A model generated the notes under the pieces. The model did no database searches and had not been told where the DNA came from. It worked only from the letters and a program-made list of their open reading frames with translations. DNA of 64,000 bases from Paracoccus methylovorus. Lineage in GTDB: Bacteria; Pseudomonadota; Alphaproteobacteria; Rhodobacterales; Rhodobacteraceae. Both the position numbers and the translations under genes were made by a program. The DNA is taken from positions 1,550,001 through 1,614,000 of the forward strand of contig NZ_CP070368.1 in NCBI RefSeq assembly GCF_016919705.1, in the 5' to 3' direction. This document shows, in pieces, positions 24,603 to 33,433 of the stretch (position 1 is the first letter of the stretch; the number at the start of each line of letters is the position of its first letter).

Positions 24603-25859
24603 TCAGGGCTTGTCCAGTTCGAAGGCATCATGCAGTGCCTGAACCGCCAGTTCCATATATTTGCGGTCGATCAGCACCGAAATCTTGATCTCGCTGGTGG
24701 AAATCACCTTGATGTTGATGTTTTCGTCAGCCAGCGCCTTGAACATCAGCGCGGCAACACCGGCGTGGCTGCGCATGCCGATCCCCACGACCGAGACCTT
24801 GGCGACCTCGGTATCGACGACCAGATCGTCATAGGCGATGTGGCCGGCGGCCTTGGCGTCTTCCATGGCTTTCCGGGCGCGGGCGACCTGATTCACCGGA
24901 CAGGAAAAGGTCATGTCGGTCACAGCGCCGGGGTGGTCGTCGTAATCGCGTTCAGAGATGTTCTGGACGATCATGTCCACGTTCACGCCGGCATCCGCCA
25001 AAGGCGCAAAGATCGCGGCCGAGATGCCGGGACGATCCTCGACAGTGACCAGGGTGATCTTGGCCTCTTCGCGGGAATAAGCGACGCCGTTGACGACTTT
25101 CGATTCCATGATTTCATCCTCATCGCAGACCAGAGTGCCGCTGTTTTCGTCGGTTTCCTCGAACGACGACAGCACCCGCAGGCGGACCTTGTATCGCAAC
25201 GCCAGCTCGACCGAGCGGGTCTGAAGAACCTTCGCCCCCAGGCTGGCGAGTTCCAGCATTTCCTCGAACGCGATCTTCTTGAGTTTGCGCGCTTTCGAGG
25301 TGATGCGCGGATCGGTGGTATAGACCCCGTCCACGTCTGTATAAATGTCGCAACGCTCGGCCCCGAAGGCGGCGGCAAAGGCGACGGCGGTAGTATCCGA
25401 TCCGCCCCGGCCCAGCGTGGTGATCCGATTGTCCGAGGCGATGCCCTGAAAGCCCGCGACGACCGCAACCCGCATGCCTTCGGCGAATTTCTGGTCGATG
25501 TTCTGGCGCGGGATATCGACGAAACGCGCCGCCGAATGCTGCGCGGTGGTGTTGATCGGCACCTGCCAGCCCTGCCAGCTGCGCGCCGGCACGCCCATTT
25601 CCTGCAAGGTCAGCGCCATCAGGCCGGCGGTGACGTTTTCGCCCGAAGCGACAACGGCGTCGTATTCGCGCGCGTCGAACATGGGCGAGGTCGCCTCGAC
25701 CCAGCCGACCAGCTCATTCGTCTTGCCCGACATGGCGCTGACGATGACGATGACGTCATAGCCACGTTCGACTTCGCGCTGAACTTTCAGCGCTGCGTTC
25801 TTGATGCGGTCCAGGTCGGCAACCGAGGTGCCGCCGAATTTCATCACCAGAAGCGGCAT
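24603..25859 (-). CDS. lysC: Aspartate kinase
   Basis: Catalyses ATP-dependent phosphorylation of aspartate, the first step to lysine, methionine and threonine. The 418-residue protein starts M-P-L-L-V-M-K-F-G-G-T-S-V-A, the kinase signature, and has G-R-G-G-S-D-T-T-A-V-A near residue 145. Two C-terminal ACT domains (about 265-410) provide feedback control. Size fits the monofunctional alpha/beta-type enzyme. No riboswitch-like leader is obvious in the short space upstream. Confidence 0.96.
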   Translation of the reverse strand: MPLLVMKFGGTSVADLDRIKNAALKVQREVERGYDVIVIVSAMSGKTNELVGWVEATSPMFDAREYDAVVASGENVTAGLMALTLQEMGVPARSWQGWQVPINTTAQHSAARFVDIPRQNIDQKFAEGMRVAVVAGFQGIASDNRITTLGRGGSDTTAVAFAAAFGAERCDIYTDVDGVYTTDPRITSKARKLKKIAFEEMLELASLGAKVLQTRSVELALRYKVRLRVLSSFEETDENSGTLVCDEDEIMESKVVNGVAYSREEAKITLVTVEDRPGISAAIFAPLADAGVNVDMIVQNISERDYDDHPGAVTDMTFSCPVNQVARARKAMEDAKAAGHIAYDDLVVDTEVAKVSVVGIGMRSHAGVAALMFKALADENINIKVISTSEIKISVLIDRKYMELAVQALHDAFELDKP

Positions 25860-26030
25860 TCCCTTGCCCCCAGCATCACCAGTTTTCCGGGGCGGGTTCT
25901 ATGGTCGGGACGGGAAAAGAACAAGGGGCGGCAGGAGTTTCGCGCGTATTCGGCTGCATTATTTTGCCGGCTGCCCCGCCAGAGCGGCCGGGCCCTTGAT
26001 GCGGCGGGCGCGTGGCCGCACAAGACGGGC

Positions 26031-26228
26031 ATGAAAGTGACGCATGACGAATCCACCTTTACCCTGACCGGCAAGATCTGGTCGACCACCTATCCGCTGG
26101 AGGAACTGCCCAGGTGGCTGGCCTTCTATCGGGGCCGCAAGGCACGCTTTCCCAAGGCCGGCAACAGCTATGACGCCACCATCGCCGCGCTGGAGGAACT
26201 GGAGCGGATGCTGGCCGCCAAAAGCTAG
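26031..26228 (+). CDS. Small hypothetical protein, 65 residues
   Basis: The frame starts M-K-V-T-H-D-E-S-T-F-T-L-T-G-K-I-W and ends E-E-L-E-R-M-L-A-A-K-S, with a composition and high-GC codon use like normal genes here. It is divergent from lysC. I recall similar small proteins next to lysC in Rhodobacteraceae, but no function. No membrane segment or known motif is visible, and the ribosome site before the ATG is weak. Its end overlaps the end of a convergent frame by 4 bases. Confidence 0.6.
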   Translation: MKVTHDESTFTLTGKIWSTTYPLEELPRWLAFYRGRKARFPKAGNSYDATIAALEELERMLAAKS

Positions 26229-26497
26229 GCCCCGCTATGGTCGCGCCAGCGGCTATGGATGTTTTTGCAATGGGCCGTTTCGGAAAAGATGCGATCCATC
26301 AGGACCATGAAGGCGCTGCGCCACAGCGACGGCGGCTGTCGATACACGCGCGAGCACAGCGGTTCGGATTGCCGGCCTCCAAGGGTCCGGTTGATGCAGA
26401 CTGACGCGCTCCACCAAGCGTTCATGAGAACCTCACTACTCGTCAAAACACCTTCGATCAGACGAATGTGACGCCCGGAAAACGGCTGGGCGCCCAT
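26225..26497 (-). CDS. Hypothetical protein, about 90 residues, uncertain
   Basis: The frame from M-G-A-Q-P-F-S-G-R-H to the stop reads as plausible protein, with N-A-W-W-S-A-S-V, C-S-R-V-Y-R-Q-P-P-S and H-C-K-N-I-H-S-R-W. There is no clear ribosome site at 26497; a longer frame reaches 26620 but its N-terminus looks non-coding. It lies on the edge of the lower-GC region and may be a remnant. Function not recognised. Confidence 0.35.
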   Translation of the reverse strand: MGAQPFSGRHIRLIEGVLTSSEVLMNAWWSASVCINRTLGGRQSEPLCSRVYRQPPSLWRSAFMVLMDRIFSETAHCKNIHSRWRDHSGA

Positions 26498-26892
26498 TCC
26501 GATATGAAGCGGCGGTGATGCGGGAAAGTCACGCTGCCTTTTTCGGCAGGACGGCAGCAGTGCGGGTGGCGCATGTTCCCAGCAGTGCGTTGGTAACAAA
26601 AGAAAAATGCTGCAGCACAAGAGAGCCAGAACTTTGACACGGCATCAAAGTCCATCCAGATTCTCTGCCAATTTCCGCCACCCGACGGCGCCAACCCGCT
26701 ACGCAATTCCCCAAGTGCCTTGGCCAAGGGAGGCTGCATCAACTGCCCCGTCCATTCAGATCCTAGCGCTGTTCAGCCATACAACTTGGTTGCTCCCTAC
26801 AGCAAATCAGGTATACAGATAGATTCAACAATCCCACGCTATCTACGACGGCTCTGCCTCCAGATCGCCAGTCGTAAACTTACTTGGTTAAA
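26498..26892. other. Gene-poor, lower-GC stretch before the glycosyltransferase gene
   Basis: No frame here has convincing protein features or a ribosome site. Base composition is visibly poorer in G and C than the surroundings and merges into the following glycosyltransferase gene. It probably contains that gene's promoter together with decayed sequence. I found no repeats or terminal inverted repeats. Confidence 0.5.
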
Positions 26893-28596
26893 ATGGTTGA
26901 TAACCCCAAAAAACAATTCCATGCGCATGATATATTCATTCCAGGCGTCGATGAGGGATTGCGACTTGCATATGCACAGTCACTGGAAACTGGCAGGGAT
27001 AAACCCGCAAATATAAGCTTCCTGTCATTATCCAGCAATGACGACCACAGACTGACATCCTACAGATTGATGTGGAAGAAACCTGCGTGGGAACAGTCTG
27101 TGACGACCCCCACCGTCTTGGCAGTTGCGGATAATTTGGAAATCTCCCCTTCCGAAACCAGGATCAATGGGAAGGTTCTGCTGAATTCCGCAAAGGGCGC
27201 AAGGTTTCGAAATAGAATAGTCCAGACAAACAAGACATTAGACGCAGAAATAACAGCGTATTTGACGGAGAAATCCTTCCGGAACAGGAGAAGTATTCAA
27301 GCTGACACCACGGATTTTCGCGACCTAAGCCTTGTAATTGAGGCAAAGAATTTCTTTAATTATTATCACTTTCTCAAAGAATCTTTCCCTGTTCTGATGT
27401 TGTACAAACAGCACAACCTGACGGGGAATATCATATTCTATAGCGGAAAAGGTTCGGTTGCTGATTTTGTTATTTCACAATGCAAAACGTGGTTTCCGGA
27501 GCTGTTGGAAAAAATCGTATTCGATGCGAGCGGAGATAGCAGAAAATTTGCTCGGGCCCTATTGGGGCTGAACACCTCCCACCTTTATTTTCAATGCAGA
27601 AACCGCGTAATGAAAAGCATTGATGATGTCGGTGTCGAAGTGGGACGTCGCGCAAGCGTACGAAACTTTCAGATGCTTGGCATGAATGCGTACGAACAGC
27701 CACTTGCTGATTTCCGCAAACATGCGTTAGCGCTGGCTCGCCCTGACCCAAAACCAAAGCGGCGCTTGTTCGTTACACGGAAATCCAAACGCGTCCGCAG
27801 TATAGATGGTGAAGAGCACTTCCTGCAGCTTCTTGAAAGGCTGAACTTCGAGACGATTAGCTTTGAGGATTACTCGACTCTCGAGCAAGCCAAGTTGGTC
27901 GCAGAAGCCGAGGCAGTTGTTATTCTACACGGCGCCGGGATAACTAATATGCTTTACGCACAACCCGGTTGCCACTTTATAGAACTCTCCAACCTTCAAA
28001 CTCTGAAAAAGCGATACGGCGATTTCCTGCCGCTCGCAATTGCATCCGGCGCCCATTATTGTCATGTCTTTCTGGATCACGATTTCGATGATCCCGACAC
28101 TGTGCCATCAATCGCCCTGCACGGTCTTCGTGGCGTTCGCATGAGCCAATTTCAATCTCAGGTAACGGCATCCTGGATTGCCGCTTTGCTTCATCCAGAG
28201 GAGTTTGAGGAGGCGAGGCGAGAATGTGCAGAGTTAAATGACCAACGCGATTTTTCAAAACTCACAACGCAACTAGATAAGCATAGCCACCTCCTACAAC
28301 ATCTCGCAGATGCACATGTCTGGACTGCGAACTGCCTTAACGACGGCCGCGACCTTACGGGCTCTTTGGATGCACTGCGCCGCGCTTTGATCCTGGCTCC
28401 ACGCAGACACCCATTGATTAAACGAATCCTGACCCTCGCACACCGCATTGAGGATAAAACTGCGTTCGACCAAGCCTGCCTGCACGCAAGAAGGTATGGC
28501 GGCGAGGACATGCAGGCATTCTTCCAACAAAACGGTTGGATATTTCACGTAACAGACTCAAACTCCACGCCCAGTGAGCCAATTCACCAGCGTTAA
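26893..28596 (+). CDS. GT61-type (DUF563) glycosyltransferase
   Basis: A 567-residue protein whose middle part (about 125-420) fits family 61 glycosyltransferases. F-N-Y-Y-H-F-L-K-E-S-F-P marks the first conserved block; R-R-L-F-V-T-R-K-S near 290 and V-I-L-H-G-A-G-I-T-N-M near 350 are the core motifs. Such enzymes build cell-surface polysaccharide. The remaining 130 residues look helical and repeat-like. An upstream TTG also opens the frame, but the ATG at 26893 is preferred. GC content and codon use are lower than in neighbours, suggesting transfer. The last 13 codons run into an antisense IS3-type fragment, so the original C-terminus may be lost. Confidence 0.8.
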   Translation: MVDNPKKQFHAHDIFIPGVDEGLRLAYAQSLETGRDKPANISFLSLSSNDDHRLTSYRLMWKKPAWEQSVTTPTVLAVADNLEISPSETRINGKVLLNSAKGARFRNRIVQTNKTLDAEITAYLTEKSFRNRRSIQADTTDFRDLSLVIEAKNFFNYYHFLKESFPVLMLYKQHNLTGNIIFYSGKGSVADFVISQCKTWFPELLEKIVFDASGDSRKFARALLGLNTSHLYFQCRNRVMKSIDDVGVEVGRRASVRNFQMLGMNAYEQPLADFRKHALALARPDPKPKRRLFVTRKSKRVRSIDGEEHFLQLLERLNFETISFEDYSTLEQAKLVAEAEAVVILHGAGITNMLYAQPGCHFIELSNLQTLKKRYGDFLPLAIASGAHYCHVFLDHDFDDPDTVPSIALHGLRGVRMSQFQSQVTASWIAALLHPEEFEEARRECAELNDQRDFSKLTTQLDKHSHLLQHLADAHVWTANCLNDGRDLTGSLDALRRALILAPRRHPLIKRILTLAHRIEDKTAFDQACLHARRYGGEDMQAFFQQNGWIFHVTDSNSTPSEPIHQR

Positions 28597-28680
28597 ACTG
28601 AAGTATTCATGTGCGTCGTCGACTTTGATTGCCAGAGGCTTGCTGGAGCATTCAATGATCTGATTGAAGGCACAGGACCC
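28558..28680 (-). pseudogene. Fragment of an IS3-family transposase (OrfB)
   Basis: On the minus strand this stretch reads C-A-F-N-Q-I-I-E-C-S-S-K-P-L-A-I-K-V-D-D, then A-H-E-Y-F-S-L-T-L-V-N-W, before a stop at 28558-28560. It closely parallels the catalytic block of IS3-family OrfB proteins, where A-I-R-V-D-N-G-P-E-Y-I-S surrounds the second Asp of the DDE triad. Upstream the frame is not maintained and no terminal repeats are seen. It is a decayed remnant only. Confidence 0.55.
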
Positions 28681-29175
28681 GTTTGGCACGCAGCAAGGCC
28701 TGCACCTCCGTAAAATGGGTCCCGCTGCCACGCATCGCGATGCCGGCCTCGATATCGATACCCCCCGCCGTCGTTATGGCTCCAGACCAAGATGTAGGCA
28801 CGCATCGAGCGCAGGCCGCTGGCGGAAGCCAGGCGATCAGACGCTAATGTAAGAGGCACAGCCGCTCGGTCTCACGGAAACCTGCGCCAGCAAACTCGGA
28901 AGAGCCCTGGTCCCGTTGAACAGCTCCTCCTGCGCACCGATCTGGAGCAGAATATCCAGGAAGCATCGCTCGAATCGCCGATAATCTTTCGCTCATTACC
29001 AGAACTTGCCAAACCCTGATGATTGCAGGCCAATCCGAAGCAATCAAGCGCCACGTCTTTCAGCTTCAAAAAGCCTCAAACCTTGACAGAATTTCCGTTG
29101 CTCGAGGATCGGTCAAGCAATGTCTTGGTTCTGCAAACGGCCCTGCAAACCATGGACACTGACTTCCGTTAATGA
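28681..29175. other. Degenerate stretch between the IS remnant and tRNA-Pro
   Basis: No intact gene is visible. On the minus strand, short readable frames change phase repeatedly; one near 28850-28990 reads Y-R-R-F-E-R-C-F-L-D-I-L-L-Q-I-G-A-Q-E-E and looks like old coding sequence, but I cannot name it. The pattern fits decayed genes of a small island. I found no integrase and no repeat of the tRNA end. Confidence 0.45.
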
Positions 29176-29252
29176 TGGTCGGGGCGAGAGGATTCGAACC
29201 TCCGGCCTACGGTACCCAAAACCGTCGCGCTACCAGGCTGCGCTACGCCCCG
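29176..29252 (-). tRNA. tRNA-Pro (anticodon TGG)
   Basis: A 77-base cloverleaf on the minus strand: acceptor stem CGGGGCG/CGCCCCG, D-arm GCGC...GCGC, anticodon stem ACGGT/ACCGT with loop TTTGGGT (anticodon TGG), T-loop TTCGAAT and an encoded CCA at 29178-29176. Its 3' end faces the lower-GC region, the usual orientation for an island inserted at a tRNA gene. Confidence 0.97.
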
Positions 29253-29330
29253 GACCTTCTGGCGCTGTCTAGCGGGTGACTGCGCGGGGGGAAAGGGGAA
29301 ATTGACGGTATCAGCATCGTCTGTTCAGTT

Positions 29331-29825
29331 TCAGTCACAGGGCGCCAGTGCGCCATCCTGCGGCAAGCCCGGGTGGGACAGCACCATACCGGGATGAATC
29401 CCCAGCCGGGCCGCATCGCCGCCCCGGATCTCAAGCACCATCAGCCGCTCGGGCGCTGGATCATCGAGTGGGGCGCCGGGCACCGACGTTTCGTCCAGCG
29501 GCCGGGCCATGGGATGGACGTGACGCACTTCGCCCCGCGCGTCGATAAAGATCATATCCAGCGGGATCAGCGTGTTGCGCATCCAGAAACTGACCGGTTG
29601 CGGTGATTCGTAGATGAAGAGCATGCCTTGCCCCGAAGGAAGATCGCGGCGGAACATCAGGCCCCGCGCGCGTTCCTCGTCGGTATCGGCGATCTCGACC
29701 GACACTTCGACCGGCATTCCCCGACCCTGAAACAACGCCCGGTCGGGATGGCATTCGGCCGCCAGGGCCGAAGAATGATTGGCAATGAGAAGAATCAGAG
29801 TAACAGTTGCGGCTCGCAACTTCAT
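29331..29825 (-). CDS. DUF192 family exported protein
   Basis: A 164-residue protein with a signal peptide (residues 1-23, ending A-L-A-A-E) and a single DUF192 domain. Family motifs include [28 protein letters not shown] and the closing V-L-E-I-R-G-G. The role of this family is not established. Its start overlaps the stop of the cold-shock gene by 4 bases, so the two are made from one transcript. Confidence 0.9.
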   Translation of the reverse strand: MKLRAATVTLILLIANHSSALAAECHPDRALFQGRGMPVEVSVEIADTDEERARGLMFRRDLPSGQGMLFIYESPQPVSFWMRNTLIPLDMIFIDARGEVRHVHPMARPLDETSVPGAPLDDPAPERLMVLEIRGGDAARLGIHPGMVLSHPGLPQDGALAPCD

Positions 29826-30415
29826 ACCGCGCCCGCGACCAGCCGCAATTTAGCGAGCGCGGCCGCTCCCCCCGGTTGCGACTGCCGCGCCTCGATCGCG
29901 GCTCTTTCCCATGAAAGGATTTGTGCGGCCATCATCCCCCGTCGCCCATCAACCACGCGCAGGGCAATGGCCTCGCCCACGGCCAGGTCGGCAAAGCCGG
30001 AATGTCGCAGGACCTCGACGTGCAAGAACACGTCGGCCTTTTCACCGAACAGATTGGCAAAGCCAAAGCCCTTGGCCTTGTCGAACCATTTCACCCGTGC
30101 CGGCAACAGCGGCAACAGTGCGATTTCTTCCGGCGTGGCCGAACACAGATCGGCGATGGCTGGCATCGGCTCGCTGGCCGGAGGCGTGATCTCGAGCACC
30201 TCGAGCGCCTGCATGCCACGGGCAGTTTTCTGAATGATGGCAACAACATGAGAGCCCTCGGCAACTGAGCTCTGGCCGAAATTCCGCAGCACGTTGGCGT
30301 GCAACAGAATATCGGCGCCACCGTCGGGGTCGGTAAGGAACCCAAATCCCTTACCACCATCGAACCACTTCACGACGCACGCGATCTTGCGCTGTTGCCC
30401 GTCGTCTTCTTCCAT
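29822..30415 (-). CDS. Two-domain cold-shock protein
   Basis: A 197-residue protein with two cold-shock domains, at about 10-77 and 103-170. Each has an RNP-like motif: VKWFDGGKGFGFL in the first and VKWFDKAKGFGFA in the second, followed by D-I-L-L-H and D-V-F-L-H. The domains bind single-stranded nucleic acid. Doubled forms are common in alphaproteobacteria. The pairing with a DUF192 gene is tight and is probably a conserved unit of this family. Confidence 0.93.
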   Translation of the reverse strand: MEEDDGQQRKIACVVKWFDGGKGFGFLTDPDGGADILLHANVLRNFGQSSVAEGSHVVAIIQKTARGMQALEVLEITPPASEPMPAIADLCSATPEEIALLPLLPARVKWFDKAKGFGFANLFGEKADVFLHVEVLRHSGFADLAVGEAIALRVVDGRRGMMAAQILSWERAAIEARQSQPGGAAALAKLRLVAGAV

Positions 30416-30546
30416 GTCTTCCCGTCACCCGTTTGAAAACCAGAAACAACCCGAAGCTCCGGTCTAGCGCCCTTCGGTCTGGACTGAACGAAGGTGAAGC
30501 CGGATTGGTCAGGTTTTCCATACCATGGATAAATCCCGAACCCGCA

Positions 30547-31209
30547 TCAAGGGCTAAGACGGCACACTTGCCATAAACTTTGCGTAAATTCCGGGGCACC
30601 TTCCTGCAATCCGCTGTTTTCGTTTTCTGAACCCGGTTTTGTCCAACGAAAGCGATCATGCAGCCGAAAAGCACCGTCGGCCCAGAATTCGATCTGAACC
30701 GGGCGAATACGGTAGCCGCCCCAATGCGGCGGGCGCGGCGGATGCAATCCAAGGTTGATTCCCTGCCGCGCCACCTCGGCCATCAGCGCGCCGCGACTGG
30801 CCAGCGGCCGGCTTTGTCGCGAAGCCCAGGCACCAATCCGCGACTGCAATGGACGCGAGGCGTAATAGGCATCGGCCAATTCCGGCTCAACTCGGGTGAC
30901 ATGACCGCGCACGCGGATCTGCCGGCGCAGGGATTTCCAATGCATGACGAAGGCCGCGACGCCAGTAGCCTCGATTTCGACCCCCTTCGCGCTTTCGAAA
31001 TTGGTATAGAAAACGAACGAGCCATCTGCCCCAGCGCCTTCTATATCCTTCAAAAGCACCATGCGCACATCAGGCATCCCGGCCGCATCCACCGTGGCCA
31101 ACGCCATGGCGGTCGCGTCGTTCGGCTCGGTCTTTTCGGCCTCGGCCAACCAGCTTCGCGCGATGGCAAACGGGTCGTCGCCGGCGAATATTCCGCTACG
31201 GTCGCTCAT
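30547..31209 (-). CDS. pdxH: Pyridoxamine 5'-phosphate oxidase family protein (PdxH-like)
   Basis: An FMN enzyme that oxidises pyridoxine or pyridoxamine 5'-phosphate to pyridoxal phosphate. The 220-residue form from [10 protein letters not shown] matches relatives; two in-frame ATGs upstream are less likely. Visible motifs are R-M-V-L-L-K-D (FMN binding), [28 protein letters not shown] and I-E-F-W. The usual C-terminal L-x-P ending is present. It is divergent from fabI. Confidence 0.9.
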   Translation of the reverse strand: MSDRSGIFAGDDPFAIARSWLAEAEKTEPNDATAMALATVDAAGMPDVRMVLLKDIEGAGADGSFVFYTNFESAKGVEIEATGVAAFVMHWKSLRRQIRVRGHVTRVEPELADAYYASRPLQSRIGAWASRQSRPLASRGALMAEVARQGINLGLHPPRPPHWGGYRIRPVQIEFWADGAFRLHDRFRWTKPGSENENSGLQEGAPEFTQSLWQVCRLSP

Positions 31210-31292
31210 GACAGTCTGCTTACCAACACTTGATGCCTCCATGCACATGGCCTAATCCTGCTGAAAACCGAAGAAGCGCGAGGGGCAGCATC

Positions 31293-32120
31293 ATGTCAAG
31301 TGACGGCGGTATGGGGCTGATGAAGGGTCGTCGCGGCCTGATCATGGGCCTGGCGAATGACAAGTCCATCGCCTGGGGCATTGCCAAGGCCCTGGCCGAC
31401 CACGGGGCCGAACTGGCCTTTTCCTATCAGGGGGATGCGCTCAAGCGGCGAGTCGAGCCTCTGGCCGCACAGATCGGCTCGGACCTTCTGGCCGAATGCG
31501 ACGTGTCGGACGAGGCTTCGATCGACGGGCTGTTCTCGACCATTGCGGAACGCTGGGACAATCTGGACTTCATCGTCCATGCCATCGGCTTTTCCGACAA
31601 GGAACAGTTGCGTGGACGTTATGCCGATACGACGCGCGACAACTTCCTGATGACCATGGATATCTCGGTCTATTCCTTCACCGCCGTCGCGCGCCGCGCC
31701 GCCGCGATGATGCCCAATGGCGGCTCGATGCTGACCCTGACCTATTATGGGGCCGAACGGGTGATGCCGCATTACAACGTCATGGGTGTCGCCAAGGCGG
31801 CGTTGGAGGCATCGGTGCGCTATCTGGCCGAGGATTTCGGCAAGGACGGCATCCGCGTCAACGCGATCTCGGCCGGCCCGATCAAGACGCTGGCCGCCAG
31901 CGGCATCGGTGATTTCCGCTATATCATGAAGTGGAACGAACTGAATTCGCCCCTGCGACGCAACGTCAGCCAAGAAGAGGTCGGGCGTTCCGCGCTGTAT
32001 CTGCTGTCCGATCTGGGCTCCGGCGTGACGGGCGAAACGCATCACGTCGATGCCGGCTATCACATCGTCGGCATGAAGGCCGTGGACGCCCCCGACATCG
32101 CCACGACGAAAAAGGACTGA
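31293..32120 (+). CDS. fabI: Enoyl-[acyl-carrier-protein] reductase FabI
   Basis: Catalyses the last reduction of each fatty-acid elongation cycle with NADH. At 275 residues it has the FabI form of the SDR fold, with M-G-L-A-N-D-K-S-I-A-W-G-I near the N-terminus. The catalytic Tyr/Lys pair is in H-Y-N-V-M-G-V-A-K. The ATG at 31293 follows AGGGGC and gives the usual N-terminus; an extension upstream is rejected. The target class of triclosan and isoniazid-type inhibitors. Confidence 0.95.
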   Translation: MSSDGGMGLMKGRRGLIMGLANDKSIAWGIAKALADHGAELAFSYQGDALKRRVEPLAAQIGSDLLAECDVSDEASIDGLFSTIAERWDNLDFIVHAIGFSDKEQLRGRYADTTRDNFLMTMDISVYSFTAVARRAAAMMPNGGSMLTLTYYGAERVMPHYNVMGVAKAALEASVRYLAEDFGKDGIRVNAISAGPIKTLAASGIGDFRYIMKWNELNSPLRRNVSQEEVGRSALYLLSDLGSGVTGETHHVDAGYHIVGMKAVDAPDIATTKKD

Positions 32121-32129
32121 TTCCCCGCG

Positions 32130-32732
32130 ATGAGCGCCGAGCAGGTCATTGCGCTTGTCTCGGCGCTGTCGCTGGCGATCCTGACGCCCGGCCCGGCGAT
32201 CATCGCCACCGTGCAGGCAGCCTTTGCCCATGGCCGCAGCCGCGCCCTGCCCTATGCGCTGGGGCTGGCCTGCGGCGCGTCGCTGTGGTGTCTTTTCGCG
32301 CTTGCCGGGCTGGCCGTGCTGTTCCGGCTGCACCCCGGGCTGTTCGCGGTGCTCAAGGTCTTTGGCGGTTTTTACCTGCTGTGGTTCGCATGGACGCTGT
32401 GGCGTTCATCGACGCGGCCCCTGCCCGAGGCCGCAGGCGGCACATCGAAAGGGTTTTGGGGCGGAATCGCGCTGAATCTGTCAAACCCCAAACCCGCGCT
32501 GTTTTATGCATCCCTTATCCTTTCGGTCTTTCCCGAGCCGATGGGGATCGCGCGTCAGGCGCTGATCTACGGCATCTGCCTTGCGACCGAACTGTTCTGG
32601 TATGCGATGGTCGCCGTTCTGATGTCGACAGCCATCATGCGAACGCGCTATTTTGCAGCAAAGTTCTGGATCGACAGGGCTGCCAGCATCGCCATGGCAT
32701 TGCTGGGTCTGCTGTTGATCGTCAATCACTAA
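32130..32732 (+). CDS. LysE/RhtB-family exporter
   Basis: A 200-residue membrane protein with about six helices. The N-terminal L-T-P-G-P-A-I-I-A-T and the central G-F-W-G-G-I-A-L-N-L-S-N-P-K-P-A-L-F motifs mark the LysE superfamily, which exports amino acids or related metabolites. It begins 10 bases after fabI and precedes gpt. Substrate unknown. Confidence 0.9.
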   Translation: MSAEQVIALVSALSLAILTPGPAIIATVQAAFAHGRSRALPYALGLACGASLWCLFALAGLAVLFRLHPGLFAVLKVFGGFYLLWFAWTLWRSSTRPLPEAAGGTSKGFWGGIALNLSNPKPALFYASLILSVFPEPMGIARQALIYGICLATELFWYAMVAVLMSTAIMRTRYFAAKFWIDRAASIAMALLGLLLIVNH

Positions 32733-32741
32733 GGAGCCAGC

Positions 32742-33239
32742 ATGAACGATCGCCTGCCCCATGAACGCGGATTCCACATCAGCTGGGATCAGCTCCACCG
32801 CGACGCCCGCGCGCTGGCCTGGCGGCTTGAGCATCGCCAGTGGCGCGCGATCCTGGCGATCACGCGCGGCGGCCTTGTGCCGGCGATGATCGTTGCGCGC
32901 GAACTCGATGTCCGCGTGATCGACACCATCTCGGTCAAGTCCTATCACGGCAAGGGCGGGCAAGAGCGGGGCGAGGTCAAGGTACTGAAGGCCCCCGATG
33001 CGGCGATGATGCAGGACGGCGAGGGCATTCTGGTGGTGGACGATCTGGTCGATTCGGGCCGCACGCTGGAACATGTCCGTGCCATGTACCCCAAGGCGCA
33101 TCTCGCCACCGTTTATGCCAAGCCCAAGGGCCGTCCAATGGTCGAAACCTATGTGACCGAGGTCAGCCAGGACACCTGGATCTTCTTCCCCTGGGACATG
33201 GCGCTGCAATACGTCCAGCCCTATCGCGGCGAGGACTAA
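32742..33239 (+). CDS. gpt: Xanthine(-guanine) phosphoribosyltransferase
   Basis: A purine salvage enzyme of 165 residues that joins xanthine or guanine to PRPP. The PRPP-binding motif reads [13 protein letters not shown] near residues 93-105, and I-T-R-G-G-L-V-P-A lies near residue 41. The C-terminal F-F-P-W-D segment is typical of Gpt. An AAGGAG ribosome site precedes the ATG. Confidence 0.94.
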   Translation: MNDRLPHERGFHISWDQLHRDARALAWRLEHRQWRAILAITRGGLVPAMIVARELDVRVIDTISVKSYHGKGGQERGEVKVLKAPDAAMMQDGEGILVVDDLVDSGRTLEHVRAMYPKAHLATVYAKPKGRPMVETYVTEVSQDTWIFFPWDMALQYVQPYRGED

Positions 33240-33312
33240 GCGCGGCGCAACAGCCTAGCCGGTGTGCCGGGACCGCGACGCGGGTTTTGGTGGCGCCAGA
33301 GCCAATAAGGCA

Positions 33313-33345
33313 GCCAAGGCCGGTTTTGCAAATACGGGCCTTGGC
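33313..33345. terminator. Inverted repeat after gpt, possible terminator
   Basis: GCCAAGGCC (33313-33321) and GGCCTTGGC (33337-33345) form a perfect 9-base stem around a 15-base loop. It lies 74 bases after the gpt stop and about 90 bases before the acetyltransferase start. No T run follows, so a role in termination is only suggested. Confidence 0.4.
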
Positions 33346-33433
33346 CGTGGCATGTGCATATGCATCGGTGAACGGCGGATCAGTCCTTGTTGCATCCCTT
33401 GTCGGTTATTGGCCCCGCGGCTATTCTGTGCGC

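Noticed and set aside
24630..26030. Plus-strand frame opposite lysC that continues into the small gene at 26031
   Set aside because: The upstream part is antisense to lysC and has no protein features; only the last 65 codons look real, so the small gene starts at 26031.
26229..29175. Mobile island with integrase or complete insertion sequence
   Set aside because: No integrase, terminal inverted repeats or target duplication could be seen; only a transposase fragment and decayed frames remain.
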